This document shows positions 5,083-5,630 of a stretch of DNA of 5,630 bases, one piece after another. Both the position numbers and the translations under genes were made by a program. Within the stretch, counting starts at the first letter, position 1, and the number at the start of each line of letters is the position of its first letter. The DNA comes from Gammaproteobacteria bacterium (GTDB lineage Bacteria > Pseudomonadota > Gammaproteobacteria > Steroidobacterales > Steroidobacteraceae): positions 1 to 5,630 of the forward strand of contig JASHYG010000318.1 in assembly GCA_030043215.1 (NCBI GenBank), in the 5' to 3' direction. Below the pieces are notes generated by a model. It was given only the letters and a program-made list of their open reading frames with translations. It did not search any database and was not told where the DNA came from.

Positions 5083-5630
5083 ATGCAAGCCGCGCGCGAC
5101 ATCACGAGCTACCGCAAGCACTGGGCCGAGCGTTTCGGCACGGCTCCGTTCCTGCCCATGTCGCGCGCCGAGATGGATGAGCTCGGCTGGGACCAGTGCG
5201 ACATCATCATCGTGACCGGCGATGCGTACGTCGATCACCCGAGCTTCGGCATGGCGCTCATCGGCAGGGTTCTCGAGGCGCAGGGATTCCGGGTGGGCAT
5301 CATCTCGCAGCCCGATTGGCACAGCGCCGAGGCCTTCAAGGCGCTCGGCCCGCCGGGCCTGTTCTTCGGCGTCACCGCCGGAAACATGGATTCGCTCGTC
5401 AACCGCTATACGTCCGACCGACGCGTGCGCAGCGACGATGCCTACACGCCGGGCGGGGTCGGCGGAAAGAGGCCCGATCGCTCGGTCATCGTGTACTCGC
5501 AGCGCGTGCGCGAGGCCTACCCGAACGTGCCGATCGTGATCGGCGGCATCGAGGCCTCGCTCCGGCGCATCGCGCACTTCGACTACTGGTCGGAGAAGGT
5601 GCGCCGGTCGATCCTGCTCGATGCGAAGGC
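5083..5630 (+). CDS. ygiQ: YgiQ-family radical SAM protein, N-terminal part, runs off the right edge
   Basis: The frame is open from the ATG to the window end (182 full codons). The sequence follows E. coli YgiQ almost position by position as I remember it: [20 protein letters not shown] (18-37), [20 protein letters not shown] (39-58), [15 protein letters not shown] (65-79), [20 protein letters not shown] (93-112), [16 protein letters not shown] (118-133) and [20 protein letters not shown] (151-170). This is the N-terminal domain that precedes the radical SAM core; the CxxxCxxC cluster motif should lie a few hundred residues further on, outside the window. E. coli YgiQ is about 740 residues and its reaction has not been established as far as I know. 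The ATG at 5083 is the only ATG/GTG/TTG start after the in-frame TGA at 5029-5031. There is no Shine-Dalgarno before it. It is co-oriented with the phosphotransferase-fold gene 94 bp upstream. Confidence 0.95.
   Translation, partial: MQAARDITSYRKHWAERFGTAPFLPMSRAEMDELGWDQCDIIIVTGDAYVDHPSFGMALIGRVLEAQGFRVGIISQPDWHSAEAFKALGPPGLFFGVTAGNMDSLVNRYTSDRRVRSDDAYTPGGVGGKRPDRSVIVYSQRVREAYPNVPIVIGGIEASLRRIAHFDYWSEKVRRSILLDAK

Noticed and set aside
4879..5577. Minus-strand 232-codon frame opposite the ygiQ-like gene
   Set aside because: The plus-strand frame matches YgiQ in detail; the antisense translation is Arg/His/Ala-rich with no family resemblance.

Overview
The window is about 5.6 kb of GC-rich bacterial chromosome with tightly packed, ordinary-looking genes and no rRNA, tRNA, CRISPR or insertion sequence that I can see. 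The YgiQ-type protein, the small protein resembling the gammaproteobacterial DUF5062 family, and the high GC content suggest a GC-rich gammaproteobacterium. This is inference; no marker in the window fixes the lineage.

Left part (1-2727), all on the minus strand. In transcription order it holds a secreted SnoaL/NTF2-fold protein (2727-2179), a 12-helix MFS exporter of the EntS/MFS_3 type (1976-726), and a short-chain dehydrogenase (596 to beyond the left edge) that closely resembles the DHRS1 subfamily. The gaps are 202 and 129 bp, so these may be separate units or a loose operon. No common substrate can be read from the sequence.

Middle part (2797-4017), minus strand. A compact three-gene unit encodes a four-helix DUF2975 membrane protein (3927-3322), a 79-residue XRE/Cro-type regulator 6 bp behind it (3315-3076), and an 86-residue DUF5062-like protein 18 bp further on (3057-2797). 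It is preceded by a good sigma70-like promoter (TTGACT, 18 bp, GATAAT). Three near-identical 15-bp palindromes (consensus TATCGAWTWTCGATA) sit over the -10, between the likely start point and the ribosome binding site, and upstream of the -35. This looks like a self-repressed membrane-protein/regulator module and is the most distinctive thing in the window.

Right part (4119-5630), plus strand, divergent from the module. An aminoglycoside-phosphotransferase-fold protein (4119-4988) has serine where the catalytic aspartate of the HGDxxxxN loop is expected. The first 182 codons of a YgiQ-family radical SAM protein (5083 to beyond the right edge) follow. The latter has no Shine-Dalgarno sequence but an extended -10-like element so close to its ATG that its message could be almost leaderless.
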